Origin: Aphanomyces cochlioides
Lineage: Eukaryota; Oomycota; Saprolegniomycetes; Saprolegniales; Verrucalvaceae
Direction of reading: 5' to 3'
DNA length: 64,000 bases
Assembly: GCA_019828595.1 (NCBI GenBank)
Contig: JAHQRK010000014.1
Coordinates: 1,302,001 to 1,366,000 of the forward strand
Shown in pieces: positions 46,232-57,608 of the stretch (positions are counted from its first letter, which is position 1; every line of letters begins with the position of its first letter). Below the pieces are notes generated by a model that was given only the letters and a program-made list of their open reading frames with translations, ran no database searches and was not told the DNA's origin. The position numbers and the translations under genes are program-made.

Positions 46232-46445
46232 ATAGAAGGGGAGGGTCGTGCCAAGCTAAAGCGAAGCCAGCGTTGATGAGGCGAGAGAGGCCGTGGTCAA
46301 GCCGAGGGAGCATATTCGTTTCTATGAGGATGCCCTGAACATGGAAACTATAATTTTTTATTCATTGGATAAAAGTTTAAAGTTCGATTCGAGTTTTAGC
46401 GAGCAATTCTTCACCATTGAAACCACACCATCCAAAATCGGTCCG

Positions 46446-47480
46446 ATGTCTCGCGCGCGTGTATATGCGGACGTGTGTGAATCGAGGCCTCGCGAGTATT
46501 GGGACTATGAGAACCTGAATGTGAGCTGGGGGGACCAGGATTCGTACGAAGTTTGCCGAAAAATTGGCCGCGGAAAGTACAGCGAAGTGTTTGAAGGGGT
46601 GAATGTGGTAAACGGCAGCAAATGTGTGATCAAGATCCTCAAGCCTGTCAAGAAGAAGAAGATCAAGCGTGAAATCAAGATCCTTCAAAATCTCAGCGGT
46701 GGAACCAACATTGTCCAGCTGCTTGATGTCGTACGCGATCCTCAATCGAAGACCCCATCCCTCGTCTTTGAGTATGTCAACAATGCCGACTTCAAAACTC
46801 TGTACCCGACGTTCACAGATTTTGATATCCGCTACTATATGTTTGAACTCCTCAAGGCTTTGGATTTCTGTCACTCAAATGGTATTATGCACCGAGATGT
46901 GAAGCCACACAATGTCATGATCGACCACGAAAAGCGTCAATTGCGACTAATTGACTTTGGTCTGGCTGAATTCTACCACCCCAACCGCGAATACAACGTC
47001 CGTGTTGCATCCCGTTATTTCAAGGGACCAGAATTGCTCGTGGACATGCAAGAATACGATTACTCCCTCGACATGTGGAGTGTCGGTTGTGTATTGGCCG
47101 CGATGATTTTCAAGAAAGAGCCATTTTTCCATGGACATGACAACTGTGACCAGCTCGTGAAAATCGTCAAGGTCAAGGGGACGGAAGAGCTTTTTGACTA
47201 CTTGACCACGTATGATTTGGAATTGGATCCCCAGTACGATGGCATTTTGGGCACGCACACCAAGAAGCCGTGGGAAAAATTCATCACTCCCGAAAACAAG
47301 CACTTGGTGTCCCCCGAAGCGCTTGATTTCTTGGACGGTTTGTTGAAATTCGACCACCAAGAGCGTTTGACTGCTAAAGAAGCGATGGCCCATCCTTACT
47401 TTCAACCCATCCGTGAGTACCACGAGAACAAAGGCAAGCAACCAGATTTCACGTCAAGTCCTTCTGATGCGAGTTCATAG
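46446..47480 (+). CDS. Casein kinase II catalytic subunit alpha, copy 1
   Basis: Intronless, 344 aa from ATG 46446 ([10 protein letters not shown]). The upstream in-frame ATG 46293 adds non-conserved sequence. CK2 features: [21 protein letters not shown] (Gly loop), [21 protein letters not shown] (Lys-rich strand), [39 protein letters not shown] and KPWEKFI. The usual CK2 magnesium-loop triplet DWG is DFG here ([12 protein letters not shown]), as it is in copy 2. CK2 is a pleiotropic acidophilic Ser/Thr kinase. The C-terminal tail after [10 protein letters not shown] is short. Tandem with copy 2, 925 bp apart. Confidence 0.93.
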   Translation: MSRARVYADVCESRPREYWDYENLNVSWGDQDSYEVCRKIGRGKYSEVFEGVNVVNGSKCVIKILKPVKKKKIKREIKILQNLSGGTNIVQLLDVVRDPQSKTPSLVFEYVNNADFKTLYPTFTDFDIRYYMFELLKALDFCHSNGIMHRDVKPHNVMIDHEKRQLRLIDFGLAEFYHPNREYNVRVASRYFKGPELLVDMQEYDYSLDMWSVGCVLAAMIFKKEPFFHGHDNCDQLVKIVKVKGTEELFDYLTTYDLELDPQYDGILGTHTKKPWEKFITPENKHLVSPEALDFLDGLLKFDHQERLTAKEAMAHPYFQPIREYHENKGKQPDFTSSPSDASS

Positions 47481-48405
47481 ATAAGAAAACAAGTGCATAA
47501 CTCTTTCATGGCTTGTTTATGTCGCCTCTAAGCATGCATGGCGGCTTTGGGCGGGACTAACATCCACATTTCTCCACGACGCCCTTGACACTCTTACTGC
47601 CACATCAAGGACCGAGTTGGCAGAAATCGCAATGCATGAACCCAATCCGCTGACACCATCGAAGAGGTCAAAAATGTTCAAATCTCCATTTGAGGTGTCT
47701 TCATGCTGAGACTGTTTTGGTCTCCCCTGTCGTGTCCAACACGCCGACACCATCGAGGAGACCGATGATTTCATGATTTCATGACACCATCGAAGAGGCA
47801 TAAAGTACAACTTCTTGAGCTTTGGTGCGAGGGTTAATTAGTGGTCTCCTCGATGATGTCGATAATTCTCTCATGGCCAATTTGCAGCATTTCGGAGCAA
47901 GAATCACTCCTGTTGCATTTCGGAAGGCTTTGCAGTGAAGCTTGGAACAGTGCCCTGAAGCTCCATTCGTTCACAACAGCAAGCCATCCAAGATGACAGA
48001 AACATGCACCCTACGGTACCACAGGGAGCTTGGAAACTGTCCAAGTTCAGTTCATGACATCACATTTGATGAAAATTCTGCCAACATTGTACAAAGCGTG
48101 GAATGATTGACTCTGCTTCAATAGCTCTCCGCTTTCTTCTCAATGCTGAGAGTTTTGGAGGCTATAAAGAGCTCCCCGTGCACTTCAAAGTGGATGTTCT
48201 CCCTCTCGAATGTTCATGTGGATCATCTCATGGAGCTGTCAGGATGTTTTTGATTGAAAATTATGTCGAGAAAGTAGAAAACGTGAAAAATATATACAAA
48301 AATGAGCGATTTTTGTCCATTTTTTCAAAAATAAAAATATTTCGACAGCTTGACATGCTGGTGCAGTGACCAGGTTTTCCACGACGACGGCTGGTCTCCA
48401 GTGGC
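47481..48405. other. Intergenic region between CK2 copies, with short dispersed repeat
   Basis: About 925 bp. Contains GACACCATCGA(A/G)GAG three times (about 47652, 47748, 47782) in the same orientation, with shorter variants nearby. No gene supported. Confidence 0.4.
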
Positions 48406-49440
48406 ATGTCACGAGCTCGAGTCTACGCCGATGTAAATGAAACGCGACCTCGCGAGTATTGGGATTATGAAAACATGAGCATTAGTTGGGGCGATCAGGA
48501 CTCGTACGAAGTTTGCCGGAAGATTGGCCGCGGAAAGTACAGCGAAGTGTTTGCAGGGGTGAATGTGGCAAACGGAAGCAAATGTGTGATCAAGATCCTC
48601 AAGCCAGTCAAGAAGAAGAAGATCAAGCGTGAAATCAAGATCCTTCAAAATCTCAGCGGCGGACCGAATATTGTCCAGTTGCTTGACGTCGTGCGCGATC
48701 CGCAATCGAAAACCCCGTCGCTCGTGACTGAATATGTCAACAACGCGGACTTCCGAACGCTCTACCCAACATTCACCGACTTTGATGTTCGCTACTACAT
48801 GTATGAACTGCTCAAGGCCCTCGACTTTTGCCACTCGAATGGTATCATGCATCGCGACGTCAAGCCCCATAATATCCTGATCGACCATGAAAAGCGCCAG
48901 TTGCGACTCATCGACTTTGGTCTGGCGGAATTCTACCACCCCAACCGCGAGTACAACGTCCGTGTCGCTACTCGCTGCTACAAGGGGCCAGAATTGCTTG
49001 TTGACATGCAAGAATACGATTATTCCCTTGATATGTGGAGCTTGGGGTGTGTCTTGGCTGCCATTATCTTCAAGAAGGACCCGTTCTTCCACGGCCAGGA
49101 CAATTACGATCAACTCGTCAAGATCGTCAAGGTCAAGGGGACGGAAGAGCTCTTTGACTACTTGACGACGTACGATCTGGAATTGGATCCGCAATTTGAC
49201 GGCATTTTGGGCACGCACTCGAAAAAGCCGTGGGAAAAGTTCATCACGGCGGACAACAAGCACTTGGTGTCCCCCGAAGCGCTTGATTTCTTGGACGGTT
49301 TGTTGAAATTCGACCACCAAGAGCGTTTGACTGCCAAGGAAGCGATGGCCCATCCTTACTTTCAACCGATCCGAGACTTCCATCTCAACGAAGACAAACA
49401 TCCCGACGTCACATCCAGTTCGTCCGACGCGAGTTCATAG
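48406..49440 (+). CDS. Casein kinase II catalytic subunit alpha, copy 2
   Basis: Intronless, 344 aa, the same length as copy 1 and closely similar, ending SDASS in both. Differences cluster in functional loops: [12 protein letters not shown], and [14 protein letters not shown] where copy 1 keeps the canonical [14 protein letters not shown]; also [17 protein letters not shown]. The magnesium loop is DFG. The activation-segment changes (Ser to Thr, Tyr to Cys, Phe to Tyr) are unusual because this stretch is nearly invariant in CK2. The 5' flank shows little similarity to copy 1 before the ATG. Likely a duplicated gene drifting in specificity. Confidence 0.92.
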   Translation: MSRARVYADVNETRPREYWDYENMSISWGDQDSYEVCRKIGRGKYSEVFAGVNVANGSKCVIKILKPVKKKKIKREIKILQNLSGGPNIVQLLDVVRDPQSKTPSLVTEYVNNADFRTLYPTFTDFDVRYYMYELLKALDFCHSNGIMHRDVKPHNILIDHEKRQLRLIDFGLAEFYHPNREYNVRVATRCYKGPELLVDMQEYDYSLDMWSLGCVLAAIIFKKDPFFHGQDNYDQLVKIVKVKGTEELFDYLTTYDLELDPQFDGILGTHSKKPWEKFITADNKHLVSPEALDFLDGLLKFDHQERLTAKEAMAHPYFQPIRDFHLNEDKHPDVTSSSSDASS

Positions 49441-49525
49441 ATTCATCATGCTACAGTAGTAAATTTGGTTTTGCTTCTAGGCTTGCAAGCGCGACGAACA
49501 ACCACCGAGATGGGAACGAAGTCGG

Positions 49526-52220
49526 TTAAATTAGTGGATTTAGCCATTGAGGGGCATAACTTTGTTCGTCGCCGTGCCGTAGGAAGGTGCCGTGGTGGCC
49601 TACAAGAGGGCAAAATGCTTCAGAGGCCAATTCGACAGAGACTGTTACCTGGAGCTTAATCTTCTGTGGAGGCGCTGGCACATTTCGACGCTTGCGGATG
49701 TAGGCAGCAGCGACAAAACCAAGGAGGAGGCCTCCGCTCTGTGCAAGATGGCTCAGAGTGAGCAGACTAAATGATAGAGGTACCGCGGCAAGAATTGGAT
49801 TTTTATTGTCCACGATGGTGGTCACGACCAACTTGGTAAATGCAATAGGGCGAGTGCAGATGACGCCCGTGGCATTCGCAAAGCACTGAAGCAGTGGATT
49901 GAGACGATCATGGAGGGGAGATAGATGTACCTGGCAGGCGCCACCGACGCATTTGCCATTGTTGCCACATACTTGGTTTTGGCTGTCGCGGGGGCACTGC
50001 AGCTCCGAGCAGTTGGCACCAGTGTAGCCAGGATTGCAGATGCATCCATAAGGAGTCCACACGCCAAGATTCGAGCATTGGTTTACATTGCACATGTCGC
50101 GAGGATTCGAGGGGCATCTAAACCCTCAACTTAGTGCGTGAAGAGCATCCAGGACGTACGTGATGGAACCTGTGTAGCGCGCACCTTTTTCATCTTGCAC
50201 GTTGACTGTGACGGAGGCGGCATCGAATGGACAGGAAACAATTGTAGTGCCGACTGCAATCTGCAATGCATCCGCCGTGCAACCCTGTACTGCAAAGCAG
50301 TAGGACGCCGTTGGAGATCTACACAATTTGTGAGGTCGTCGCCCACGGACAGGATTCGCACGGTTGGGTTGTCTTTGACAATGATCCACGAAAGCAAAGG
50401 CTGGTCGACCCAATGGCTTCAAGGAGCGAGCCACGTGCTGCAGGCTATAGAGAACGTATGAGTCCCCTGGCTCTTGGGAGAACATTGTCTACCGTGCTCC
50501 CAATTCCTCGGCAATCCATGCCAGCAAGGGGAACAAAGCGTGGACAATAGTCAGCATATGTGTCCGTGCCACCTACGACCATACTGTGATTTTACAAGAC
50601 TCTGGAGCTCTCATACCGATGTTGGGGCTGTCAAAGTAGCGAAAGGCAGCGGGAACTTGGGATTGCAACGTCGCAATATTGCAAATACCCTTGGCGGTGT
50701 TGTCTGGTGTGCAGTCTGTGGCTTGGGAGCTGTAGCACAGCGGTGTCTTCCAGTCTGTGCAGCGGCCACTACGTTAAAAACGTCAGGTTACTGGAGCGAC
50801 AAGGTGTGCGCTTACGTGGCAAGTCCACAGCCGGCCAAATGACCATATCGAAGTGTCTACAACTTGCAGTGAGCTCAGGCGTCAATGGCCGCCGTACTTG
50901 AGCTCGAGTGTAGTTGACTTGGTACCAGCCACTGTCTTCAAACGCAGCCAATGTAAAGTTGGAGTAGAGCGGCACGTTGGACGTCGTGGCCATCATGTAT
51001 TCTATGCCAAGTCAGTAAAATCGTCCAGGGAAGACAAAGCTACCATTGAGGAAAACGCGCTTCGCCCAGTGACTGCTGTACGAGACCAAGTTTGAATTCT
51101 GGAGCTCGCTGCCAGTGACTTCAGAGCAGTTGAAGTATTCCCGAGCGACTTGACGCACTTTCGGTGTGATCAAGCGTGTGACTTTGGATCCATTCGGTCC
51201 ATTGGTAACTTGCACGACGTTGTTAGCTCCCCAAGGCAGACCATTGTTGGGGCGGCGATACGAGCCAAAGAGCGACTGCGAGAAGCCAAGAGCATGGGAG
51301 AGTTCATGGATGATCGTGGCAATTTGAGAAGACCGACGTCCTGGATCGGAGCTCAATCTAATGGACAATGAGAATTGCAATGCCGGTGGGGGATTGACTA
51401 CTTTCGAGGACCAAAGTTGGCTTGGGCGGAAATCGGACGGCCAAATTGATCCGTGTTGCATGGAATCGCCCACGCAATGACGCCAGGTTGAACTGGACGA
51501 GCGGAAACGTGGAGGAGGAAGTCCGCATCGGTAATGCCAGGGGATTTATACAAAGCAGGGAAGCTTCCAGCGCAGCATGCCCAATCGTTCACATTGCCAC
51601 AGCCAGTGCCAGGAATCTACTCATGATTTCAGAAGCAACGACGTCACTGGAGCTACCTTGAGACGCTCGACAGGGTGGACGGACAGAATGGAGCTAAAGT
51701 AGTCTTGGGCCGCGGGGAGGAGGACGCCCGTGATGAAGTCAAGTTTGTCCTGGAAGAGAAGTTCAATGGAGGAAGTTTCAGAAGGTTCTACCTGTGTGAT
51801 GACATCGTCTGCTGTGCAAGTATACGTGGAGCCATCGAGAGCGATCTTGTCTCCAGCTTTGAAGCACGCCATCACGTCACTAGAAGCAATGGTCACGATG
51901 GCGCATTTTCGAAGTGTGTACCTGTAGAGCTTGGACAAGTCGAAGGCGATGCGGAGTGGTTTGAACACTTCTGTTGAGGAGGCGCCAGCATCTTGAGAGC
52001 TCAGTTGGCGGTGGTGTGGATCTTCCATCAGAGCTTGTGGCGCAATCAGCGAGTCTTGCTCAATCGAAGTCTACCACGATCACATGGTAAGCTCATCGTC
52101 TCGCAACCAAAATGCTACCGTGAATTGATCCAAAACAGCTTCGTGGCCACACTGTTCATGCGCCATGGCGGTCGCAATAACGAGTCCAAGTGTTGTGCCG
52201 AGCGTCAGGAACGATTTCAT
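49526..52220 (-). CDS. Leishmanolysin-like (peptidase M8) metalloprotease, second locus
   Basis: Start MKSFLTLGTTLGLVIATAMAHEQ at 52220 (signal peptide). Early exons read VFKPLRIAFDLSKLY and FITGVLLPAAQDYFSSILSV. Then come DWACCAGSFPALY, DADFLLHVSARP, and CNTDQFGRPISAQANFGPR. The zinc motif is HELSH in IIHELSHALGFS; YSSHWAKRVF provides the third His. One EGF-like repeat (CNPGYTGANCSELQC, CGNNGKC) precedes a TM segment (about 49700-49790) and a basic tail RKRRNV. Introns are about 45-60 nt. Compared with the paralog at 6580 it is shorter and has fewer EGF modules. Convergent with CK2 copy 2. Confidence 0.87.
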
Positions 52221-52450
52221 CGTAACGAACTGAGCTCGAACTGAAAGAATCGGAAATGGACCGTGCTTGCCTTGGCCATGTCTCTTCAAGATCCACACTC
52301 AAGAATGTCATCTCGCCCCCAACGGCACATTCTCCCAACGCGTCAAAACCGTCAGCCCGTTGGCAAAATGTTGGCATTGATGCTAGAACTGCAATGCAAT
52401 TCAGTCGGTCCGATCGGCCAAACCACGAGCGGAAGGTGAGAACGCGGGCT

Positions 52451-52732
52451 CTAGAGCACTCCTGGAGGATGTGAAGGTCGCGTTGAAGACCTCCTGCGAT
52501 CGCGAGAGATCGATCTACGGTAGCGGTGGAGAAATGAAATCAATGTGGCGCCAGTCGCATGGCATCCTTCCAGTTCGTAATGTTTGACAAGGCACTTGGA
52601 ACAAAGCGTCGTGAAACTGCCGCCATCGTCGACGTCAACCCAAGAGAATTTCACTGTATAATTTGATACAATAATTGGATAAGATATCACAGGTTTATCC
52701 GGAATTTCAGGAGAAATCAAATTTTGAGCCAT
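52451..52732 (-). CDS. Possible small gene or exon, function unknown
   Basis: From ATG 52732 (MAQNLISPEIPDKP) the frame reads VKFSWVDVDDGGSFTTL, then CSKCLVKHYELEGCH, with a Cys/His pattern that could be a small zinc site. The frame stays open upstream to 52924. No family recognised. It lies upstream of the second leishmanolysin-like gene, in the same orientation. It could be a 5' exon of another gene or a chance ORF. Confidence 0.3.
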   Translation of the reverse strand: MAQNLISPEIPDKPVISYPIIVSNYTVKFSWVDVDDGGSFTTLCSKCLVKHYELEGCHATGATLISFLHRYRRSISRDRRRSSTRPSHPPGVL

Positions 52733-52945
52733 GCCCCGCCTTTGTGAAACGCAAATGATGGAGAAACGATCGTTGTTGTCGCAAAGGAAGACGCCAATAA
52801 CGCTCGTTGAAGTGGCGATCATTGAGGGGAAAATTGGCCCCTTTTGCATGTGTAATCCAGCCGTTCCCTTAAGTACAAGTGCCAGGGGCGAATGTCGCGA
52901 AGCCGCTGAGCTTAGATTGCACAAAATTCAACCACATGCACAGAG

Positions 52946-53260
52946 TACTGCCTGTGAACAAGTGTAAGGTCTACATGGAGCCCCCCAATGCAAGCCCCCT
53001 TGTAAGTAACGATATCTAGCCAGGTTCGGTGATCGTGTAGACACGGCCTAGCAGCTCGAATCCTTGACAACCAATAACAAACTCGAAGGCAGAATACTCT
53101 TATTACCTGTGAACAAGCGTGAGATCCACATGAAGCCCCCAATTCAATCCCCCATGCCATATCATTGACGATGAATAGTCTGGTTCGATGATTGTCAAGA
53201 CACGGCAAAGGAGCTTGAATCCATGACAACAATAACAAAAACTTGGCAGAATCCTCTGCT
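52946..53260. repeat. Two imperfect direct repeats of about 155 bp
   Basis: CCTGTGAACAAG starts at 52951 and again at 53106. Both units continue with a matching series: ccacatg(a/g)agccccc, ggttcg(a/g)tgat, agacacggc, gcttgaatcc and aataacaaa. Non-coding, diverged tandem duplication at the boundary of the repeat-rich part. Confidence 0.75.
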
Positions 53261-53757
53261 CGCGTTGGACATTATGGTCTCGAGTGGTAAGCGTCACAAG
53301 ATGTAACCACGACCGATCTTGTTGAAGTCCAAGCCTTCCATCAATGCAATCACAACCACGATCATTGAGTGAGTGATGGAGTTTCAACTCCCAGATACTT
53401 CGAAGTAATCAAGTTAACACTGTCATAATTCATACTATTCGATAACTTATTTCGTGTGAAAATCAATACTAGTACTGTTGATGTTCATCGTGGATAAGGA
53501 CTTGATTACGACTTCGTTGCGGGCCACTGAAGATGGTGGCATCCACGTGCTTGAACTATCGTGCTAAGACAGGTGTGGTCCAAGCAAGATCTGTCCAAGC
53601 ACGAGAGTGTAGCGACGTTCAATAAGAGATACAATCGACATGCCATTCTAGTGCAAATAGGTATGTACTAGTACATTTCATTTCAACCAATCAAATCACT
53701 ACGAATCGCTACTGTAATAGAAGAGGTAAAAATAGTCCCGAAAAGCTTCATATATTA
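53261..53757. other. Intergenic, no feature seen
   Basis: About 500 bp of unassigned sequence. No gene or repeat recognised. Confidence 0.3.
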
Positions 53758-53887
53758 GGGGGAATCAAATTAGAAAAATCGGCTGCTTATGCGTTTCGAC
53801 TTTGCTTTTCGAAGGAACAAAAAAATTATGCTTTTCGAAGAGATCGAAAACAAAAAGGAAAAGCAAATTCTCTAATTTGATTCCCCC
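53758..53887. mobile_element. 130-bp MITE (TA target)
   Basis: Perfect 17-bp terminal inverted repeats GGGGGAATCAAATTAGA at both ends, flanked by TA dinucleotides (53756-53757, 53888-53889). The interior has a smaller inverted CTTTTCGAAG pair. Non-coding. Fits a Tc1/mariner-type non-autonomous element. Confidence 0.85.
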
Positions 53888-53988
53888 TATTTTATTGCAC
53901 TTTCCTCCTGTGAGATGGAGGGACATCAATAATTTAAAAAAAATCGTCAATTTTATTAAAAAATATTGCTCAAAATCTTTTTTAAATA

Positions 53989-54408
53989 CTTCCTCTGTTT
54001 CACTTTACCGCCGACATTACACTTCAATATGACCCCAAAAAATCAAATCATGTTATTTTTTTATGATCGATATCACGTTGGTAAGACAATCAATAGCTAG
54101 AGAGAGTGTCTATTGACTGCAAAGAGGGAGAACAACGTTTTGTACTTCATAGAAATCATCCAGTTTTAAAAATGCAATATATAAAAAATTCAGTAAAAAA
54201 CTACGGTCCCTAGAGCAAATGCACCATGTGGTTTGGATTTGCCATATGTTGAATGATCAAATTCATCCATTTCAGACTGGATGACTGTCAAGGTTTTTAA
54301 CCAATAACATGCACTTATTTCATTTTTTGGCCAATTATTGTGCATTGTCGGTGGTAAAGTGGAACAAGTTGCATTTTGTCTGTCGGTGGCAAAGTGAAAC
54401 AGAGGAAG
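53989..54408. mobile_element. 420-bp MITE with about 30-bp TIRs (TA target)
   Basis: The left end CTTCCTCTGTTTCACTTTAC matches the reverse complement of the right end (GTGAAACAGAGGAAG) over about 28 bp with two mismatches. Flanked by TA at 53987-53988 and 54409-54410. The right TA is also the left target site of the adjoining Tc1-like element. Part of the right TIR is present twice (about 54348 and 54380). Non-coding. Confidence 0.78.
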
Positions 54409-54410
54409 TA

Positions 54411-55955
54411 CAGTATCGGAAATGGACATACGGACACCTCCATTTTTTAATTATTTCTTTACAATTGTGGAAAACGTTTTTCGAAATATATCAGTATAAA
54501 GAGAATTTCAAGACAAATCCAACAATGCATTTCTTGGTCAAAACAGAAAGCTTGGTGCAGTGAAACCATAAATTTTCAGAGGTGGAAGTAGATATAAGGA
54601 CATTCACGTTATCATGAATATTAAGCAAAAACAAGCTAATCAGTACCCAATTTTGTGTCCTTTCGCCTCGATCACGTCCAAACAACGGCGCTCCATGCTC
54701 TCAACAAGATTTGTCAAAGTTTCCTGTGGAATCTCCGACCAACAACGGACGATTTAGGCTTTCAACTCCACCAAGCTTTGGTACTGACGGCCATTCAGGT
54801 AAACTTTTCGGGCTAAGATGCCCCACAGGTTCTCTATAGGATTCAAGTCAGGACTAAGAGCTGGCCACTCAAGAACATTCAATTTTCTTCCCTGTAGCCA
54901 AGTTGTTGTTTCCTTGGAGGTGTGGATGGGGCGTTGTCGTGTTGAAAAACAACAGAAGGGCCATGATTCTCAGTGATAAAGGGAGTAGATGTTCAGATAA
55001 GGTTGAAATACACTTGGCAGAGTTTTGTTTTCCATCCAAAAATACAATTTTAGTCTTTCCGGACATGCTGAACGCAGCCAAATCATCACTCCGCCACCAC
55101 CATTTTGTCTCTTCGAATACATTTCATTTTCACGCCAAAGGTCAGCCCAATAGTACTTGAAACCATCCGGTCCATCGAGATTAAACTTCTCGTCGCTAAA
55201 CACAATTTCAGACCATATCTCCTTCAAGAATATGTTCTTCTTGGCAAATTTGAGACGTGCCTCCAGATGTCGTTTTTGGAGGGAAGGACAGGGTTTTCTT
55301 TTCTTGTCATTGAAACACGGGGAGGCATGCAAGATTTGTCGGACGCGACGATCAGTGATGGCAAGCTTTAAGGAGTCTTTGAGGTGCGTAGAGCTAGCTC
55401 CAGTGGAGGAAACTTCCTTGAAAAGTCGACGAACAGTTCTCTCGTCAACTTTTGGCTTTGGTCCAGGCCGTTGAATTGCTCCATATGCAGTTGGGTTGGA
55501 TAAAAACGATGCAATTACACTCTTAGAACGACCTGTCCTGCTTGCAATCTGCCTATAGGACAACTGGCATTCTGCATAAGCCAAAATCTTCTCGCGCTCG
55601 GCTTCACTGAGTGTTTGACCTCTTGGCATCCAAATGAAAAGTGATATGGGATGATGGGGTATGTTCGTACTCAGAATCGTGATTAGTATTCAATTATTTA
55701 GCGTAAACATGGCAAAAGTTGAAGTGACAGACGAAATAGCCCATCAAAACAAGTGTCCTTATATCTACTTCCACCTCTGAAAATTTATACTTGAGAGGTT
55801 TAACTGTACCAAGCTTTCTGTTTTGACCAAGAAATGCATTGTTGGATTTGTCTTGAAATTCTCTTTATACTGATATATTTCGAAAAACGTTTTCCACAAT
55901 TGTAAAAAAAAATAATTAAAAAATGGAGGTGTCCGTATATCCATTTCCGATACTG
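54411..55955. mobile_element. Tc1/mariner-like transposon with about 200-bp TIRs
   Basis: Ends CAGTATCGGAAATGGA... are inverted: left TIR 54411-54602, right TIR 55754-55955, with a few mismatches and a small indel. Flanked by TA (54409-54410, 55956-55957). The length of 1545 bp is normal for Tc1 elements. It carries a degenerate transposase on the minus strand. Confidence 0.9.
54640..55629 (-). pseudogene. Degenerate Tc1-like transposase
   Basis: Starts MPRGQTLSEAEREKILAYAE at 55629. HTH region: SYRQIASRTGRSKSVIASFL, then PGPKPKVDERTVRRL. The DDE domain begins with IVFSDEKFNLDGPDG (first Asp), continues out of frame with HDNAP (second Asp), and later DLNPIENLWG (Glu). The intact frame ends at 54970; the rest is recovered only by frame changes, and there is an in-frame TAA after SLVELKA. 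The end is GHKIGY at 54640. The protein is therefore not functional as read. Confidence 0.88.
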
Positions 55956-56783
55956 TACATGATTGGTGGTGTATACTGAGTACTACGTAGTATTAATACT
56001 ACAACATTTACAAATGTTTCTTTAAGCTCCAAAATGTCTGACTTGCTGCTTAAAAATACTAACAGTAAACAAGACATTTCCCATTGCGATTCCTTTTCGT
56101 TGGAACATAGCAAAAAGAACAGTCTACAGCTGAGTACAACGAAATCCAGATTGAAAATGGTTTGAATGTGGGTTTTTTAATGTAAAGTTAAAAGAAACTT
56201 CTAAAAACTCCGACTTTGACATTATAAAAAACAAACAAGACATGACAAAAGTTGATGTTTCTCGACTGATATCCCCATGAACTGTGTTGTCCTGAAGTGT
56301 CAAGCTTTGAATCGTTTGGGAAGTGTGGGTTTTTTAGGTCGTTTTGCAAGTTACTTTTTATAATCCTATTGTCTTTTTCACCCAAATTTGTATTTTTCTA
56401 CCAAAATTGAATTCATTTCCAAATCGATTCCATCATACTGAAGTTAAGTATAAATGAAAAGTACGGTAAATTGGCCAAATAAAATTCACGTGTGTTTTGG
56501 TGTGTTTTGCGTGAACTTGGTAAATAATCGATTCTGATTGGCTGATCGATTTGCAGATCGATTTGAAAAATCGATACATTTGAGACCCCTCTCACAATTT
56601 AGAATGAAATCGACAATAAAAGAATCCTAAAAAGAATCTCGAAGAAACATTTATTTAAATTTGGGAATAATTTTTTAAATTACTGGCCATGACCAAACTG
56701 CATTCTGAGCATTATGGAACAGAATAATGATAATTCTATTAATTTTACTTAAAGTCATGAATTCCCGCGTCTCCCTAACTGTA
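55956..56783. other. AT-rich intergenic region
   Basis: About 830 bp, no gene. Contains a CTGATTGGCTGATCGATT stretch near 56534 with overlapping inverted GATCGATTT units (56545-56577). Confidence 0.35.
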
Positions 56784-57488
56784 CTACTCTGTCCGGCATC
56801 AATTGTCCACTTTGACTTTGGGATGTCCGCAAAAATCAGAGAAATTTTTTATGAAGCTATGATTGGTTCTAAATGATTGCCTTTACAAAGGAGATTGGAT
56901 TGCGCAAAGAATTTCGAAGATTTATGTCGAATTGGATGAGATATCCATGTTCAAGAAGTTGACTTGATAAATGTATGCAATTAATAACCACTGCACCCCC
57001 GACCTCAAACACAGTTCAGCCTGAGATCGCCTTGTGCATAGCCTTGTCTTAGCCGAAATCAGCAAGACTACATACAAACACACGTACATGATGTATACAT
57101 CGCATCATGGTGGCGGCATCGACCCAAGTTTTGATGTGGCATCTCTGTGAATACCAAGAGGTGTTGTCACAGGCAAACGTCGACACGACTTTGAGTAATC
57201 TACAGAGTTTTCAAACGCATAGTTAGGCAAAATAGATGGTTTTGAGCAAAGTACTCATGCTTCAGACAGAGAGTCGAGAGGATAGACCTGTCGACCCGTG
57301 ATATGATCGTGTTCACTCTGACGCCGATCCGTCGTCCTGTGAGCACACCACTTTCATCACAAATAGGACTCAAATATCTATCAATTAGATCAAACAGAGT
57401 TGATTTTCATCCAATCAAATCTATAGTGGACAAGTTAACCCGGACAAGTCGAATTTCCAAAGTGGACAATTGAAGCCGGACGGAGTAG
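56784..57488. mobile_element. 705-bp Stowaway-like MITE (TA target)
   Basis: Ends CTACTC(T/C)GTCCGGC(A/T)TCAATTG and GTCCACTTTG are inverted over about 32 bp with few mismatches. Flanked by TA (56782-56783, 57489-57490). The start CTACTCCGTCC recalls Stowaway/Tc1-type termini. No transposase ORF inside. It lies 120 bp upstream of the Crinkler-like gene. Confidence 0.78.
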
Positions 57489-57608
57489 TACTAAATACTA
57501 TTATAGTATCTATTTCTTTATTTTCTCCTGAGCTGTTTCTATTTCTTTATTTTCTTGAAAAGTTTCATGTTTGTGTCATATCTCAATTTGCCCCGACAAC
57601 AGAAAGTG

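Noticed and set aside
48409..49401. 330-aa minus-strand ORF opposite CK2 copy 2 (similar one opposite copy 1)
   Set aside because: Antisense of conserved kinase coding sequence; its conservation between copies follows from the kinase genes.
53758..53887. Possible CRISPR-like or tRNA-like hairpin
   Set aside because: Perfect inverted ends flanked by TA identify a MITE; no array, no cloverleaf, and the genome is eukaryotic.
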